From assembly GCA_023897205.1 (NCBI GenBank), contig JAHWDD010000004.1:3782001-3846000 (forward strand): a stretch of 64,000 nucleotides of DNA. The letters are read 5' to 3'. Shown here one piece after another: positions 1 through 10,656 of the stretch (positions are counted from its first letter, which is position 1; the number at the start of each line of letters is the position of its first letter). This stretch comes from Exophiala sp. HKRS030 (lineage: Eukaryota > Ascomycota > Eurotiomycetes > Chaetothyriales > Herpotrichiellaceae). The position numbers and the translations under genes are program-made. Below the pieces are notes generated by a model, which saw only the letters and a program-made list of their open reading frames with translations, searched no databases and was not told the DNA's origin.

Positions 1-35
1 GGCGGAGTGACTTCTCTAGGTGCGATTTCGGCCAT
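1..35 (-). CDS. Possible 5' end of a gene running off the left edge
   Basis: On the minus strand an ATG at 35-33 in a reasonable context (AACATGGCC) opens a frame that stays open to the window edge and reads MAEIAPREVTPP. Only 11-12 codons are visible, so no family can be named. If real, it is divergent from the isomerase gene at 836 and shares the 800-bp region between them. The call rests on the start context alone and could be chance. Confidence 0.3.
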   Translation of the reverse strand, partial: MAEIAPREVTP

Positions 36-835
36 GTTCGTGAACTGGGGGATCAGGTAGCGAGGACAATAGAGGACAGCAGATATTCTCACTGGGAGTC
101 AGTTTCGTACTTTCTGAACGACTCCTTCATCTCCAAGCAGGTTCTGGGTCGCGGTAGCAAGCCTGGTCAGAGGAGCAGAAAGCGCAGGCAATTGATGAAC
201 GAGTTGTACTCCGTACAGATACAGTCAACGAACATTTGTCAGATTTGGAAAGTCGAGCGGCGGGGATCAAGCGACGTCACTGGTGCCGAGTCACTTAATT
301 AGCTCTAGTACGGATACTTATTAGCAGCAATTGTTAGGGGACTTCTTAGGCGCTGTGGCAGCCCACCATAGACGACGGCGCCCAATGCTCGTCTTTCTGG
401 CCTCACCCCACGTTTTCTTGCGATAGACTCATTTTTCCCGCTCGAGATACACAGCCTCTTTAGCCTGAGTTGAAGGCAGTACATATTCCTCAGACATACG
501 CTGTATCTTCTGTTTCTCCTGTCGCTGTTGCTCTGGGTACTTCTGCATCTGCAAGCCGTACAGTCATCAGCAACCGGCCTACGTAATCTTGGGTGTCACA
601 TTCCCATAGAGGTTCATGCATGTTTCTAGCGACTTTGTGTAGCCGCACACGTAAGTCGACCGACAACACCTCTCTCTTTACAATCAGCTCATTTCTGGTA
701 GTCAGACAGACCAGACTCTCGCCGGGTACTTCTCGAATACCGGTCAACAAGTTCCTCGTTGTTTACAATCCAGCTATACCTTTCCGCGGCCTCAAGAGCT
801 CCTCCTTTCCGACCAGACCCAACTCCTTCGACAAC
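36..835. other. Intergenic region upstream of the isomerase gene
   Basis: About 800 bp without a convincing gene. It holds one ACTCCGTA motif near 209, which recurs in other intergenic regions of the window. The frame of the isomerase gene is open upstream of its ATG back to 593, but that stretch looks like untranslated leader. Confidence 0.6.
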
Positions 836-1784
836 ATGGCGGCAGACATAGAAGCTGCGAAGAAAGCGGCAGCGATAGAAGCAGTGCGCAATCACTTCCC
901 CGAGAACCCGCGCTTTGTCGGCATTGGTTCAGGCACGACGATTGTCTACGTGGTGGAAGCAATCAAGAACAGCGGAATCGATGTTTCAAGAGTAGGCTTT
1001 GTGCCGACGGGGTACCAATCCAAGCAGCTTATTATAAACGCTGGCCTTGTGCCCATCGAGTTCGATGCCTTACCCGACAGTGCTATGCTCGACGTGGCGT
1101 TCGATGGAGCCGATGAAGTGGACGAAGATCTCAATTGCATCAAAGGAGGAGGTGCATGTCTATACCAGGAGAAGCTCGTCGCGATGCGTGCAAAATCATT
1201 CATTTGCGTTGCAGGTACGTATCGCTCCCATATCTGCGTAGCTTTTCACTGACCTCCCCACCGACTATCGCAAACTTCAAACTCGTTTGGTGACGAAGTG
1301 GCCCACGATTCCCATTGAAGTGGAGCCAAAAGCAGCCCGACAAGTCATTCAACGACTGCGTATGCTTGGGAGTCGAAGCCCGACCGGTGCCACCCCCGTG
1401 ATCCGGGAAGGTCATATGGCCAAGGCTGGTCCCATCAAGACCGATCAAGATTTCTTCATTGTCGATGCACCATTCCCTCATCCTCTCTTGCTTTCGTCAG
1501 ACTGCACACCAGAGAGGCTAGGAAATGGCGAGCACGGCTATTGGGAGGTTGAGCAACTCGCCAAAGCCATCAAAGAGATCAACGGCGTGCTGGCTGTTGG
1601 TCTTTTTTGCGGTCCGACAGGTCCCGAGGCCTTGGCAGCCCAGGTGATAGGAGGACAAAGACCAGTCGCCTGCTACTTTGGCATGGCTGATGGCACTGTT
1701 GCTTTGCGCCGAGCTCGGGAGAAGCGACCGTCTATTGTCGCCAAATATCCCCCATTGATACCCGTCCGTACAACCGAAGACTAG
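836..1784 (+). CDS. RKI1: Ribose-5-phosphate isomerase A (2 exons)
   Basis: This is the cytosolic pentose-phosphate enzyme that interconverts ribose 5-phosphate and ribulose 5-phosphate. Exon 1 is 836-1214 and exon 2 is about 1264-1784, giving 299 aa. Family landmarks are visible: the GIGSGTT phosphate loop, the [10 protein letters not shown] active-site segment, [13 protein letters not shown], the FICVADYRK region and SKAGP-like [11 protein letters not shown] near the C-terminal third. The ATG at 836 is chosen because the family starts at this point, although the frame is open for 81 more codons upstream. One oddity: the intron has a clear GTACGT donor and a CACTGAC branch-like site, but family continuity requires the acceptor at a CCG (1261-1263) rather than an AG. 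The only nearby AG, at 1240-1241, leads straight to a TGA. Its 3' end is 88 bp from the convergent BUB3 gene. Confidence 0.93.
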
Positions 1785-1872
1785 TCGTAGATCCCGCCCC
1801 CAACAGACATCTCTGTGGCTTCAATGTGACCGAAAGGGGTCGTAGATGCATTAGAACAGAACAAAGTCCTGC

Positions 1873-3053
1873 TCACTTCGCCTTCCTCTTGACCTCGTTC
1901 TCGCCCAGTTCTCTGATGTAGATACTAACGGACCCTTCAGCAACTTCGTCTTTGCCATCCTCAAACCCAGGGCTAATCGCTGTCGCAAGATACTTTCCAT
2001 TCGAGCTGAATGATATGGCCGCGACGCTCGATGCCAGTTTAGGGTAGATACGAATTCGGCGTTTTGCGATAGCATCCCAGATCGCCACAACGCCGTCACC
2101 CCCACCAGTCGCAAACGTACCGTGGACGGGATGGAAAGCAATGGCATTGACAGGATAGACGACGTCTACGTCGTCGACGGGTTGGCGGTGGCACTTGAAG
2201 GCGTACTTCCTCGCCTGTGACTCGTTCGACGGGTCGAACCACTCGACGGCGACGCGGCCCTCGATGCTCGACGAAGCGTACCCTTCATCGTTGGGCATGC
2301 AGTCGACGGCCCTGGTCATGAATTTCAGACTGCTCTCTCGCCGCTGCCACGGCTCGATGTCCAGCCGATTCTGCAACGAGTTCGCCGAGCTCTTGCATTC
2401 GTTCGCCAGCGCCTTCAGCTCGTAGATGTGCAACGCTCGGTTGGCCATGGCCACGACCAGCTTCGACGACGAAACCGCCAGGGAAAACGGCTTCGAGGGC
2501 AGGTTGATCGTGGCGGTGCTCCAGGCCGCATCACCGCCTCCGGGGTGAATGTGCAGCGTCGAGTCCCACGCCGCCGAGATGACGAGAGAGTGTTCTTTAC
2601 TGTACACCACGGAGCGGACTCCGTTGTCGTGGGTGCTGAGGACCGTCTGCGTCCCTGACGTCAAGTCTATCCTATACATGGAGAGAGATTGGTCAGCCAA
2701 GGACCTTCACTGCTTGTGCGCAAAAGGAACAAATAAAACTCGTCCGACCAACCTTCTCACATCCCAGTCCAAGCAAGCCGTGTATATTTCATTGTCGTCC
2801 TTGCCGAAGCAGACGTCGAGTACCGGCGCCCTGTGCTCAAACTTGGCCGTCTGCGTGCACGACTTCCCGTCCGTGAGCTCGTAAATGTACACGTTCTTGT
2901 CCCAAGAGGCCACGGCGAAGCGAAACGAGTCTGGGTGCGGTGAAAATCTTAGGGCCGAGATGGCATCTGCAGGAGGATCGGGCACAGGAGATTGGTCTGT
3001 TCAAGCGGTCAGTGGTGAGCACGGTACGAACATGGAATGTACTAACTTGACAT
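1873..3053 (-). CDS. BUB3: Mitotic checkpoint WD40 protein Bub3 (3 exons)
   Basis: Bub3 is a seven-bladed WD40 propeller that binds phosphorylated MELT motifs of the kinetochore and recruits Bub1 and BubR1/Mad3 in the spindle checkpoint. Exons read 3053-3047, 2996-2753 and 2671-1873, total 349 aa, the usual size. The first exon is only 7 nt (ATGTCAA) and joins to give MSNQSPVPDPP. Introns are 50 and 81 bp with normal GT-AG ends. Diagnostic stretches are FAVASWDKNVYIYE, VYSKEHSLVISAAWD, GYASSSIEGRVAVEWFDPS, KYAFKCHRQ, VYPVNAIAFHP and FATGGGDGVVAIWDAIAKRR. These distinguish Bub3 from its relative Rae1/Gle2. It is convergent with RKI1. Confidence 0.95.
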
Positions 3054-3633
3054 ATTGACGACGGTGACAGAGACTTGGGAAAAGCTTTCGTGATCATGCG
3101 CGGCGCATTTCTAGTGCGAGTCTCATGTTGGAGTGCGAAAACAACACAAATGATTCTGCCGCCAGTCACCGCCTGTAGGGAACAACCCCACCTCAGCCTT
3201 GCAGCAGCTTCACGGTCGTAGGTATTGACCGACACTTGGCTCACGATTGATTGTACAGTGCTAAATAGAATTTTGTCCTATACTCCCTACAGAGTGCCTG
3301 ATATCTAAATCGCCCTAGTATCTACAGTCGAAGGCTAGTTAATACATTAATCATGCTGGGAGCACATGCCACCTATACAATCAGAAAACGCTATCCAAAA
3401 TACCAAGCGTCGCTCACGCCAATCTCAAAATTTTATGCCGATTCTGCCCGTCACAGCGTCTTGAAAAACAGGTTCTGCGACAAGGACGGAGTGAAGTGAA
3501 GATGCTGTGAATAAAATGATGTGAAGTGAAGAATGCCGCTTGCTAAAGAAGTCCTTCAGATTTGAAAGAAAATATCGTGTCGAACAAAAATTGACTGACC
3601 GTTTGGTAAGAATTGAATCGTGGAAATGCAATA
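3054..3633. other. Intergenic region, BUB3 promoter side
   Basis: About 580 bp between the BUB3 start and the 3' end of the leucine-rich-repeat gene, both on the minus strand. It must contain the BUB3 promoter and the terminator of the upstream gene. I see no RNA gene or repeat; GAAGTGAAG-like stretches around 3480-3535 are locally repetitive. Confidence 0.5.
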
Positions 3634-6600
3634 TCAAACAAATTCTTGCCACCCCTCAGGAATTTCGTCTAAAGTGATCATTCGTCTCAAATCTTTCAAG
3701 ACAGCCTCGGTGCCCTTTTCAATGATAGCCAGTCTTGGAACACGGAATTTGTTGCCACTGGCTTCGAGTGAACGTAGCTTTCCAGCTTCTCTCGCACTGC
3801 CTGGCTTGTTGCCTAAAAGGCCAATCTTGGGTGGAAGGGTCTCGATCTCATTGTTACGGATGTCGAGTACTTCCAACCCACGCACGCCTTCGACGTCGAC
3901 ACTTGAGAACCAGTTGTCAGTGGCGAGTAGTGTTGTGCAAGTTGGCCACCAAGCTCGTACCCAAGGGACACGTCCGGCCAAGCGGTGGCAAGAGATGTTC
4001 AATTCGATCAAGCACGGTGCTTTGAGATACGTCGTCAATGCGTCAAGTGACGTTAAACCAGTACTGACGATATACAAAGACTTGAGGTTTGGCAAGAAAA
4101 GCTCTGAAGTGAGGTATTCTGTCGAATGAAGACACGGATTGTGGCCGAGATCCAACACCTGCAGCGAGTACTTCAGCATTGGGTGATTGAGAAGGTCAAC
4201 AGGAAAAGTGGTGAGGTCGTTATTCGAGAGGTTCAGAGTTCTTATCGGTCCATTTGAGTCGTCGAGATGGATTTCAGACAAGTCGACACCCGATAACGAT
4301 TGCGAAGACATGTCCAGAATACCACTAGCAGCCTTGAACCGATATTCTGGTGTGGGCTTCAATGTGTCGTCAAGTGGTCCCGTTGCAAGACTAGGATCCT
4401 CCAGTTTCTTTTCCAAGTCCAATTTCAACTCAGTCGTACTCATAGTTAGATACTTTTTTTCTCGTAATGGGTTGCCAACAAGATTCAAGCTGGACAGCTT
4501 TGTCATCTTAGAGACCTCCGGGTCAACCAGTCTGATGTTATTGTGCCCAAAGTGGGCCGATGCTAGTTGGTCGAGATGCAAAAACTCAGAGGGTATTTCA
4601 TCCAGCTGGTTTTCGGCGATCGTGAGCATCTGAAGCTGCTTACATTTGGCTAGTGAAGGCAGCTTAGCCACTCGATTACCATCCAAAATGAGGGTTCGCA
4701 GACTAGGTAGGTCAAGATCATCGTCACAGACCCCTTCCAAATCATTGTACGAAGCATTTAAGCTGCGCAGTTCAGGCGAGTGAGATGCAGAACGGAAAAG
4801 CATTCCCTTGAGACGGTTCTTGGAAACATTCAGTTCAGTCAGCGGCAGACTTCCAAGAGTCTCCCACGGCAAGCTCGAAAGCTTGTTGGCACTGACATCT
4901 AATTTCTTGAGACTCTTCATGCGCAACAACGTCTGTTCCCCGAGGTTGTCAATATTGTTACCGTGCAGGTCGAGCACTTGCAGATCATGGAACTCGAACT
5001 GATCGAGAACTAGACTTCCGCTGATGAGGTTCTCGCCCAAAAAAAGTTCTTTCAGCTGTGAGATTTGGTGAAGGATATGGAAAGCATCAATCTCAAGCTT
5101 GTTGGCTGTTAGATTCAATGATTGTAGCCTAGCCAGTCTTCGAAACCCAATAGGAAGTCGTTGAATATTGTTTCGTTGGAGGTCGATGGATTCTAGGCCT
5201 CCAAATTGATTGCTCTTCTCGTCGTCGTTTTGAAGCTCATACTCAGAAAAGTCGGGAAAGACTTCACCTTCAAGCTCCTCAATTTCATTATCTGCTGCGT
5301 TCATTCTCGTGAGGTCTACCATTTCGGACCAGTCTATTTTGTTGTCTTCTGGATCGTACATTTTCATTATCTCTGGGGGTATTCGTTTCAAATTCATTCC
5401 GGCAATGTTCAATTGCCCTGTCGTTACTGCTTGTTGGATACGCTTCTTCAATAAAACCTTTTTATCTCCGGTATTTGGCAGGTCATCGAGCTGTCCGAAA
5501 CCGGTCGAAAAGTCGTCGGATTGCCGTGTAGGTTCGCCTCCTGATTTCTTCAACATGTCCCTCCTGGCTGCTTTTGCTTTGGCGATCGTCTCACGCAGGG
5601 CAGCCGACGACTTCGGGGAGCTCGTGGCGGGTGTTTCCTGTGCAGTCCCGGTATGGCGTTGCTGCTCTGACTTCGAGTTGGTCTTGCTCTCTGGCTTGGC
5701 CTTGGCTTTCGAAACAGTTGGCTTTGAACCGCCCACAGATGGCAAGGGATTGGTCTCTCGTGACGGCAGTGCTGGATTCTTGAAGATTGATGAGATGGAG
5801 GGCCTCTGCGCTGTTGTATGAGACCCAATGGTTTTGCTGCCGTATACTGATTTGCCCTTCATGGGCTGGGAGGAAGTTTTCACCGAGGACGAAGAGTTTT
5901 GATGCGTAGCAGGGTTTTCGAAGGCAGAACTCATTGATCGGCGTGGGTCTCGTAAAGGTTTCGCAATTCTTGACCGCTGGTCTCTAACAAAAGCTCTAGG
6001 TGGTGTATAGATATCACCTGGCGACATGACCGTGGGTAAGGGTGCAACATCTTTGGTAGGCGAAGCTCTTCCCGGTGGTCGAAAGGCTCGCTTCGACGGC
6101 GATTCTGCACGAGTCGTTGCTGGAGTTGTAGGACGCGATGTTCTCGATGTCGGTCGCATTGGGGGTGGCATAGAGTTGTCGCTGTTGACAAAGCTTGTCC
6201 TTCTAGGCATTGGCGATGGACACGGCGATACTTGCGATAATGTCTCCGTCGTTCGTTCGGACAATGACGGTCGAGGTTTGCGTTTCTCTGGGACTCCATG
6301 ATCGGCTCTGGCAGTGGTTGGATTTTCCGAGCCATCTTCAAATACTGCCGGATCGTCTTTTACATTGGGAGGTGTTGTCTCTAAGGTGGCGGTGTACGCG
6401 TCGCGAAGAGCATCCCTCACTGGCGACGCGCTTCTCGGATTTCTGGGCTTCTCGCCCCATGCAAAGCGGGAACGAAGCGACTGATTTAGATTTTCTCCCA
6501 ATGGCCCTGCCAGGCCTGATGGACGTGGTAAGCCGGATTTCTTACGCAAGTCATCCTGTTGACCTCTGGCACTGAGTTTCAGGTTGTCCATGGACGCGCT

Positions 6601-6678
6601 TGCACGTGGCATGGGTAGCCTGGACAGGCGTGGAATGCCACCACGCAGCGGCACATTGGACCCGTAATCTTGGTCCAT
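3634..6678 (-). CDS. Large leucine-rich-repeat protein, LRRC40-like
   Basis: A single open frame gives 1014 aa from the ATG at 6678. A further ATG at 6744 would add 22 residues but gives an unlikely N-terminus, so MDQDYGSNVPL is preferred. Residues 1 to about 400 are low-complexity and rich in Ser, Pro, Arg and Lys, and probably disordered. From about residue 410 the segment LLKKRIQQAVTTGQLNIAG leads into a long array of LxxLxLxxNxL repeats (LQSLNLTANKL, LQVLDLHGNNI, LKKLDVSANKL, LRTLILDGNRV, IRTLNLSNNDL, LEVLDIRNNEIETLPP), as in LRRC40 and similar scaffold LRR proteins. No kinase, cyclase or F-box domain is visible, so the biochemical role is unknown; a protein-binding scaffold is likely. 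It is divergent from the coiled-coil gene at 7566. Confidence 0.85.
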   Translation of the reverse strand: MDQDYGSNVPLRGGIPRLSRLPMPRASASMDNLKLSARGQQDDLRKKSGLPRPSGLAGPLGENLNQSLRSRFAWGEKPRNPRSASPVRDALRDAYTATLETTPPNVKDDPAVFEDGSENPTTARADHGVPEKRKPRPSLSERTTETLSQVSPCPSPMPRRTSFVNSDNSMPPPMRPTSRTSRPTTPATTRAESPSKRAFRPPGRASPTKDVAPLPTVMSPGDIYTPPRAFVRDQRSRIAKPLRDPRRSMSSAFENPATHQNSSSSVKTSSQPMKGKSVYGSKTIGSHTTAQRPSISSIFKNPALPSRETNPLPSVGGSKPTVSKAKAKPESKTNSKSEQQRHTGTAQETPATSSPKSSAALRETIAKAKAARRDMLKKSGGEPTRQSDDFSTGFGQLDDLPNTGDKKVLLKKRIQQAVTTGQLNIAGMNLKRIPPEIMKMYDPEDNKIDWSEMVDLTRMNAADNEIEELEGEVFPDFSEYELQNDDEKSNQFGGLESIDLQRNNIQRLPIGFRRLARLQSLNLTANKLEIDAFHILHQISQLKELFLGENLISGSLVLDQFEFHDLQVLDLHGNNIDNLGEQTLLRMKSLKKLDVSANKLSSLPWETLGSLPLTELNVSKNRLKGMLFRSASHSPELRSLNASYNDLEGVCDDDLDLPSLRTLILDGNRVAKLPSLAKCKQLQMLTIAENQLDEIPSEFLHLDQLASAHFGHNNIRLVDPEVSKMTKLSSLNLVGNPLREKKYLTMSTTELKLDLEKKLEDPSLATGPLDDTLKPTPEYRFKAASGILDMSSQSLSGVDLSEIHLDDSNGPIRTLNLSNNDLTTFPVDLLNHPMLKYSLQVLDLGHNPCLHSTEYLTSELFLPNLKSLYIVSTGLTSLDALTTYLKAPCLIELNISCHRLAGRVPWVRAWWPTCTTLLATDNWFSSVDVEGVRGLEVLDIRNNEIETLPPKIGLLGNKPGSAREAGKLRSLEASGNKFRVPRLAIIEKGTEAVLKDLRRMITLDEIPEGWQEFV

Positions 6679-7565
6679 GCTGCAATATGGGACGACGATA
6701 TCCGTTAAAAAGAATGCTCCTGCATTTGAATCGTGGACATTCAATATATTGAAGTACCAGATATCAGACAGCCCAGGATATTGGAACTACCGAGCAGTAG
6801 GACAAGGAAGTCCAAGCTCCTGTGAAAAACAGATCCGTTGTTGACAGGAAAAAGGGGGCCGGGAAGGAACAGCGATCGACCTCGTTGTTGTGGCAATCGC
6901 CCTAATTGGGCCTAAGTGAACCGCCTAATTGTAATTGAGCCTAGTGTGTCTAGTGCCTTGGGATCACGCCCCGAATGGCCCCCCATAAGCATTGACGGGG
7001 GTTGTGCCTACAGTCCTCCGTAGTGTCATTAAATGCCTCCCTCGTGTCGGGGGCTCCAATTCGCGACGCGTGTTTTAATGGCAGCGTCGCGCTTCTCGTA
7101 CCCAGTAAATACCCAACGACCCGCTAGTGGGTGGTTTTCTTCAAGTCTCTTTAACGGCTCCGCTCCACCTCGACCACCACCACCTCTCGGTTCCCGCTCT
7201 CCCAGCCTCTTCGCCTATGGTCAAAATCCCAACCTGTCAAATATCGTCCTCGCTTCATCCTCATGTGGTCCATCTTCAACCTTTCAATCAACCTCCTCCC
7301 GCTGTCTGTCACGCATCGCACTCACAGCACAGCTATCCCAATGTGCCACCTTGCGGCCCGATCATAAAAAGGCATTGCGCACTTCCGTAACTCTACTTGT
7401 ATCATCTTCTCACAGTTACCACACTTGCGACTCCACCACTATCGATAGCAAGCAAGGCCAGAGTGACAGCACATTCTCGCCTCGATCTTCTGACAGCGAT
7501 CGCTCACCCCTCACTCATTTCTTGCGCAAACGCCCGGCAATCCTTCTTACTCTACTTCTTCCAAG
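6679..7565. other. Divergent intergenic region
   Basis: About 890 bp shared as upstream region by the LRR gene (minus) and the coiled-coil gene (plus). The plus-strand side from about 7130 to 7560 is pyrimidine-rich (many CT and CCA runs), typical of a fungal 5' leader. No other gene is supported. Confidence 0.5.
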
Positions 7566-8927
7566 ATGGCCAACGTCGAGATGCCAACAATTGAATCGCT
7601 TGTGCCATCAACACCTCCGCCGGCTCCTCGTTCTCACTCCGCGGACAGCATGAGCAAGTCGGCCTATGCTTCACCACCAGCAATGTCCGCAAGCTTGACC
7701 CCTCCTCCATCTACACAGCCTCCTCGCTTTCATTCACCCGTCAATCGCGCAAGCATCGGACCTAGCGATCCTCTACTTGCATCACCTCCCAGCACGTTAA
7801 AAGGCAATGTTCTGCGTGCACTTCCTACACCGGATGCGATCGCTCAAGCCGGCATCGAAGAACTGCGCGACATGGCCAAAGAATTGGTCGCCGCCGTTCA
7901 AGAAGCTCGAACCTCTGCCGCGCACTTCAAGTTGCAACACAGCTTGCTCGCGATGGAGTCAGAAGAGGCCGCACAAAGGGCTGAAGTCGAACGTCAGATG
8001 ACTCGACGAGAAATGGAAGTCCTCCAAGCTGTCGAACACAAGAATCGTGCTTCAGGGTCCTTGCGCAGCTCGCTGCCTCCAGCGCAACCACAAATCGATG
8101 CATTGACCAGAACATGCAGAATGCTCGAGGATGAGCGTGACGACGCGGAACATGAACTCCTTCGTGCCAGAAAACAACTCGAAGCAGAAAAGGACAAGGT
8201 TGATCTCTTGATGGAGCAGAACGAGAGGCTTAAGAAACGTATTCGCGACAACAGAGAACACTTCAGTCGACTCAAGAGCCTTTCTCCCTCGTACGCGACA
8301 CCTCGTGATGCATACACAACGCCCCAGCGCAGGGCAATCCCCAAATTTGAATCGGCCCCTAGCCATGGCACTATCGCCGCACTTCTAGCAGCAGATCAGG
8401 TCTTGAGCAGAGAAAGCCTCAGTGTCCCGTCGACCCCCACCAAAACGCATACGTCAAAGTTGAAGCACGGCCATACTCGAGGCGCCCACTCAATGTCGTC
8501 GTTGCACACCGCGCCTGCTCATCATCGTCCGTCGCAGAATGAGGGTTATTCAGAATCTATGGTACCCCTCTCAGCGCCAGCCTCCCAGTTGGTGATCGAG
8601 TCTGCCGAGAGAGGACGTCACGATCGAGATAGTACTATCTCGATCTCCGATGCTGAAGAAGGCAGCAATGACGATGTCCCACAGTCACAGGCTAGTTCGC
8701 TGGCTACTAACATGCTACGCCGAAATCCTGGACCTCAAGAGAGTTTACGGCTGTCGCAAGGTGCAGAGAAGTCCAGCAATGTATTGCAGAGAAAGCTTTT
8801 TGGCCCGGTCCAAAAGTCAGCTCACACGAAAAAGAGATCTGGTAGCTTTGGAGAATCAGATATGAAAGCGAAGAAGGCGAGAATATCTCAAGGTGTTGGT
8901 CTGGGTATTGAATCTTGGAGTCAGTGA
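7566..8927 (+). CDS. Coiled-coil protein with disordered flanks, function unknown
   Basis: Single-exon frame of 453 aa starting at CCAAGATGGCC. Residues 1-80 are Pro/Ser/Thr-rich. Residues about 85-240 form a long heptad-rich region (LRALPTPDAIAQAGIEELRD, HFKLQHSLLAMESEEAAQRA, MTRREMEVLQ, then DERDDAEHELLRARKQLE and MEQNERLKKRIRDNREHFSRL). The C-terminal half is Ser-rich, with basic patches that could act as nuclear signals (KKRSGSFG, MKAKKARIS). The overall shape suggests a structural or cytoskeletal adaptor. I recognise the coiled-coil block as the sort conserved among filamentous ascomycetes but cannot assign a named family. Confidence 0.82.
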   Translation: MANVEMPTIESLVPSTPPPAPRSHSADSMSKSAYASPPAMSASLTPPPSTQPPRFHSPVNRASIGPSDPLLASPPSTLKGNVLRALPTPDAIAQAGIEELRDMAKELVAAVQEARTSAAHFKLQHSLLAMESEEAAQRAEVERQMTRREMEVLQAVEHKNRASGSLRSSLPPAQPQIDALTRTCRMLEDERDDAEHELLRARKQLEAEKDKVDLLMEQNERLKKRIRDNREHFSRLKSLSPSYATPRDAYTTPQRRAIPKFESAPSHGTIAALLAADQVLSRESLSVPSTPTKTHTSKLKHGHTRGAHSMSSLHTAPAHHRPSQNEGYSESMVPLSAPASQLVIESAERGRHDRDSTISISDAEEGSNDDVPQSQASSLATNMLRRNPGPQESLRLSQGAEKSSNVLQRKLFGPVQKSAHTKKRSGSFGESDMKAKKARISQGVGLGIESWSQ

Positions 8928-9682
8928 TCTCGAGGCAATCAGTGCCATTTTGGGGGAGTTTTTCTGGGTTTGATTTAAAGGATACCCACTCAATCCCAGT
9001 GTTACACACGTCGGAAAGGAAGGTGATTAGTATCATAGCTCATGCTCAATCTTATCACAATGTAGTCTGTATATTTTTTCTCGCTTATTGTGAATACTCT
9101 GAACAACCTCGTCGACTCTGTTTGTGGGTGAGCTTAGCATAACAAGAAGAGAATGAGCATGCATCGATCTATGGCCGGGGACAGACCATATGCCTCAGAG
9201 GACGAAGGAAAACATTTGCAGACTTCACCGTATGAAGCTCTACCTACGAAGCATCTAGTTCGTATTTGATAGGACATCTATCCCTCCGTATGGCAGCCCA
9301 TGAAAACCATGTCATTTAAAACGGAAGAGGCTCTTTTTGGTGAAGTGCTGATAAAGTACGGATATCGGTGAACAAATATGTCAGACAAAGAACTGGCCGT
9401 ATCTCGCCTACTTACCATTTCCTCCGGTAGTGCATGAGAAAATCACACGACCAAGCCACCCTTCTCCTTGGCGCACACAAATCGCCGCCAAGAAAAATCA
9501 ACCGGATTGGGAGACCCTCACTGGCTCACGGCACCAATCTGTGTGTGGGCGGCAGAAATTCAACAATCTCTTGGATTTTGGACTCCAGCGACTTACCACC
9601 ACCACCAACTTCTTTCTCAGTTCAAGGTTGTGTCCTTTTTTTTCTCCCCCTTTAAGAAGCACACGGCGTCGTCAAAGGCACA
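8928..9682. other. Intergenic region with L13 promoter
   Basis: About 755 bp between two plus-strand genes. Just upstream of the L13 ATG, at about 9629-9657, lies a strong pyrimidine tract (runs of T then CCCCC), the usual arrangement at fungal ribosomal-protein transcription starts. No separate gene is supported in the rest. Confidence 0.55.
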
Positions 9683-10656
9683 ATGGCGATCAAGCACAAC
9701 CAACAACTGCCGAACAACCACTTCCACAAGGACTGGCAACGCCGGGTCCGCGTGCACTTCGACCAGCCGGGCCGCAAGTCCTCGAGACGGGCTGCTCGTC
9801 TGTCCAAGGCCGCCGCTGTCGCCCCCCGACCCGTCGACAAGCTGAAGCCCGTCGTCCGATGCCCTACGATCAAGTACAACCGCCGCGCCAGGGCCGGTAG
9901 AGGTTTCACCCTGGTCGAATTGAAGGTACGGGAAAACTCCTCGCACGCAAATTTTTGTTTGGTTTTTCGCATGTCAAGGAGAAGAGAGAGAAAGAGAGAA
10001 GGGCACCCCGGAAATCGACATCACGTCCGATTTCTTGAAGAGTAGGAAAAGGACAAGAAACATAGGCTACATGATTTTCGCCGACGTCGACTCTCTACCC
10101 TGTCTCTTTCTTCTCCCCCCTCCCCCCTTCGACGCACAAACTTCTGCGGAAGAACGTGGCGTACCATTCTAAAAACCGAGAGAGAAAAGAAAGAGCTGAA
10201 GGGGAAAAAAAACTGACACAATCTCAAAAACAACAGGAAGCCGGTATCCCCCGCAAACTCGCCCCTACCATCGGTATCTCCGTCGACGCCCGCCGCCAGA
10301 CCACCAACCAAGAGACCCTCTCGACCAACGTCGCCCGCCTCAAGGCCTACAAGGCCCGCCTGATCCTCTTCCCCCGCAAGTCCGGCCAGCACAAGAAGCT
10401 CGACAGCTCCGCCGAGGACGTCAAGATGGCCGAGGACGACAGCAAGATCGCCAAGAAGGTCGCCGCCTCGATCCCCATCGACACCGGTGTCGGCATCGCC
10501 CACGCCTTCAAGGAGGTCAAGAAGGGCGACATGCCCAAGGGAGAGGAGGCCGCCTTCCGCAAACTCAGACTCGCCCGCGCCGACGCCAGGAACCAGGGCG
10601 CCCGGGAGAAGAGGGCCAAGGCCAAGGCCGAGGCGGAGGATGCCAAGAAGAAATAG
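9683..10656 (+). CDS. RPL13: 60S ribosomal protein L13 (eL13), 2 exons
   Basis: Structural component of the large ribosomal subunit. Exon 1 is 9683-9925 (81 codons) and exon 2 is 10237-10656 (139 codons plus stop), total 220 aa, normal for eL13. Family stretches are [56 protein letters not shown], then [19 protein letters not shown] and [18 protein letters not shown]. The tail is basic with [13 protein letters not shown]. The intron of 311 bp is long for this window. Exon 2 is extremely C-rich at third positions, as expected for a highly expressed gene. It is convergent with the gene ending at 11310. Confidence 0.97.
9926..10236 (+). other. Long intron of the L13 gene
   Basis: 311-bp intron with GTACGG donor and CAACAG acceptor, preceded by an ACTGACAC branch-like site at 10213-10220. 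It contains purine runs and a strong pyrimidine tract around 10099-10130. I looked for a C/D-box snoRNA (TGATGA with CTGA) and found no convincing pair, so it is listed only as an unusually long ribosomal-protein intron. Confidence 0.85.

Noticed and set aside
593..835. 81-codon in-frame extension upstream of RKI1
   Set aside because: It is open by chance; the family starts at the ATG at 836 and the extension has no clear presequence pattern.
9926..10236. snoRNA inside the L13 intron
   Set aside because: No paired C box (TGATGA) and D box (CTGA) with terminal stem could be found.
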